Assembly: GCA_023487095.1 (NCBI GenBank)
Contig: JAMDEL010000066.1
Coordinates: 1-11,645, forward strand
Reading direction: 5' to 3'
Length of the DNA stretch: 11,645 bases
Source: Patescibacteria group bacterium
GTDB taxonomy: Bacteria; Patescibacteriota; Doudnabacteria; UBA920
A model generated the notes under the pieces. The model searched no databases. It was not told where the DNA came from and saw only the letters and a list, made by a program, of their open reading frames with translations. A program made the position numbers and the translations under genes. Of this stretch, positions 11,332 through 11,645 are shown one piece after another (positions within the stretch are counted from its first letter, which is position 1; the number at the start of each line of letters is the position of its first letter).

Positions 11332-11645
11332 ATGAACCTTTCTTCCCTGTCCTCCCAACTGAATCTTTCCATCCAGGAATTGCGTTCCCGCGCCCGCGAG
11401 AAAGGTTTTTTCATTTCCCCCAAGGCCAATAAAGTAGACAACTATCTGGCCAAAAAAATCCTGGAATCCCTGGCCAGCCAAAGCCAGGCCGCCAACCTGC
11501 CGGAAAAAGACCAGCAGCCCAAAATTATCAAACTGCCCACTTTTATCAAAGTCCGCGACTTTGCCGAACTCCTCAAACTGCCCGTAGTTAACGTTATCAA
11601 AGTGCTGATTAAAAATGGGGTCATGGCAACCATTAACGAGGAGGT
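11332..11645 (+). CDS. infB: Translation initiation factor IF-2, N-terminal part (cut by window edge)
   Basis: The frame from ATG 11332 is open to the right edge (104 complete codons). Residues 1-47 (MNLSSLSSQLNLSIQELRSR onward, with KVDNYLAKKI) resemble a first IF2_N-like subdomain. After a Gln-rich linker, residues about 70-104 match IF2_N closely: FIKVRDFAELLKLPV, then VIKVLIKNGVMATINEEV. IF-2 is the GTPase that brings initiator tRNA to the 30S subunit; the GTPase domains lie beyond the window. No Shine-Dalgarno is visible ahead of the ATG. The short N-terminal extension is typical of the compact IF-2 of CPR bacteria. Confidence 0.9.
   Translation, partial: MNLSSLSSQLNLSIQELRSRAREKGFFISPKANKVDNYLAKKILESLASQSQAANLPEKDQQPKIIKLPTFIKVRDFAELLKLPVVNVIKVLIKNGVMATINEE

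Overview
The window looks like chromosomal sequence from an uncultured bacterium, most likely of the Candidate Phyla Radiation (Patescibacteria; Parcubacteria-like). This is inferred from gene content rather than a marker tree. The pointers are compact single-gene units, an IF-2 N-terminus of the type seen in these lineages, a DUF4446 protein next to a bactofilin, a degenerate lipid-kinase-like protein, a MurA with an N-terminal helix-turn-helix, and few Shine-Dalgarno sites. The standard genetic code fits. All three tRNA genes encode their CCA end.

Layout. (1) Positions 1-672, minus strand: the start of an unidentified gene at the left edge; then a probable unit of tRNA-Arg(CCT), a DUF5665-like membrane protein and tRNA-Ala(GGC), with a promoter upstream and a terminator downstream. 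(2) 749-2132: an AT-rich O-antigen ligase/polymerase-type membrane protein, disturbed near its N-terminus by a duplicated CACGTG palindromic element. A bidirectional terminator separates it from convergent rlmH (2145-2615). (3) 2659-2733: an odd tRNA-Ala(CGC). (4) 2803-5866: a large exported FAD-dependent oxidoreductase with three SLH-like repeats and an Ig-like domain, with a clear promoter and terminator. (5) 5882-7442, minus: an XRE-type HTH fused to MurA, with a perfect 20-bp palindrome overlapping its likely promoter. (6) 7484-7690, minus: a small single-pass membrane protein. (7) 7751-9644, plus: DUF4446 protein, bactofilin and a diacylglycerol-kinase-like protein, probably a cell-envelope or cytoskeleton operon. 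(8) 9661-11237: purF behind a leader holding its own promoter, a 23-codon ORF and an intrinsic terminator. (9) 11332 to the right edge: the start of infB.

Much of the window concerns the cell envelope: glycan ligase/polymerase, SLH-bearing enzyme, MurA, bactofilin and small membrane proteins. The rest is translation (tRNAs, rlmH, infB) and purine synthesis (purF). Several first genes of transcripts start within about 15 nt of the predicted transcription start and have no Shine-Dalgarno. Bactofilin, which looks internal to an operon, and purF, which lies behind a leader, both have one. The best candidates for something new are the purF leader, the HTH-MurA fusion with its operator-like palindrome, and the three-frame palindromic repeat in the ligase gene.
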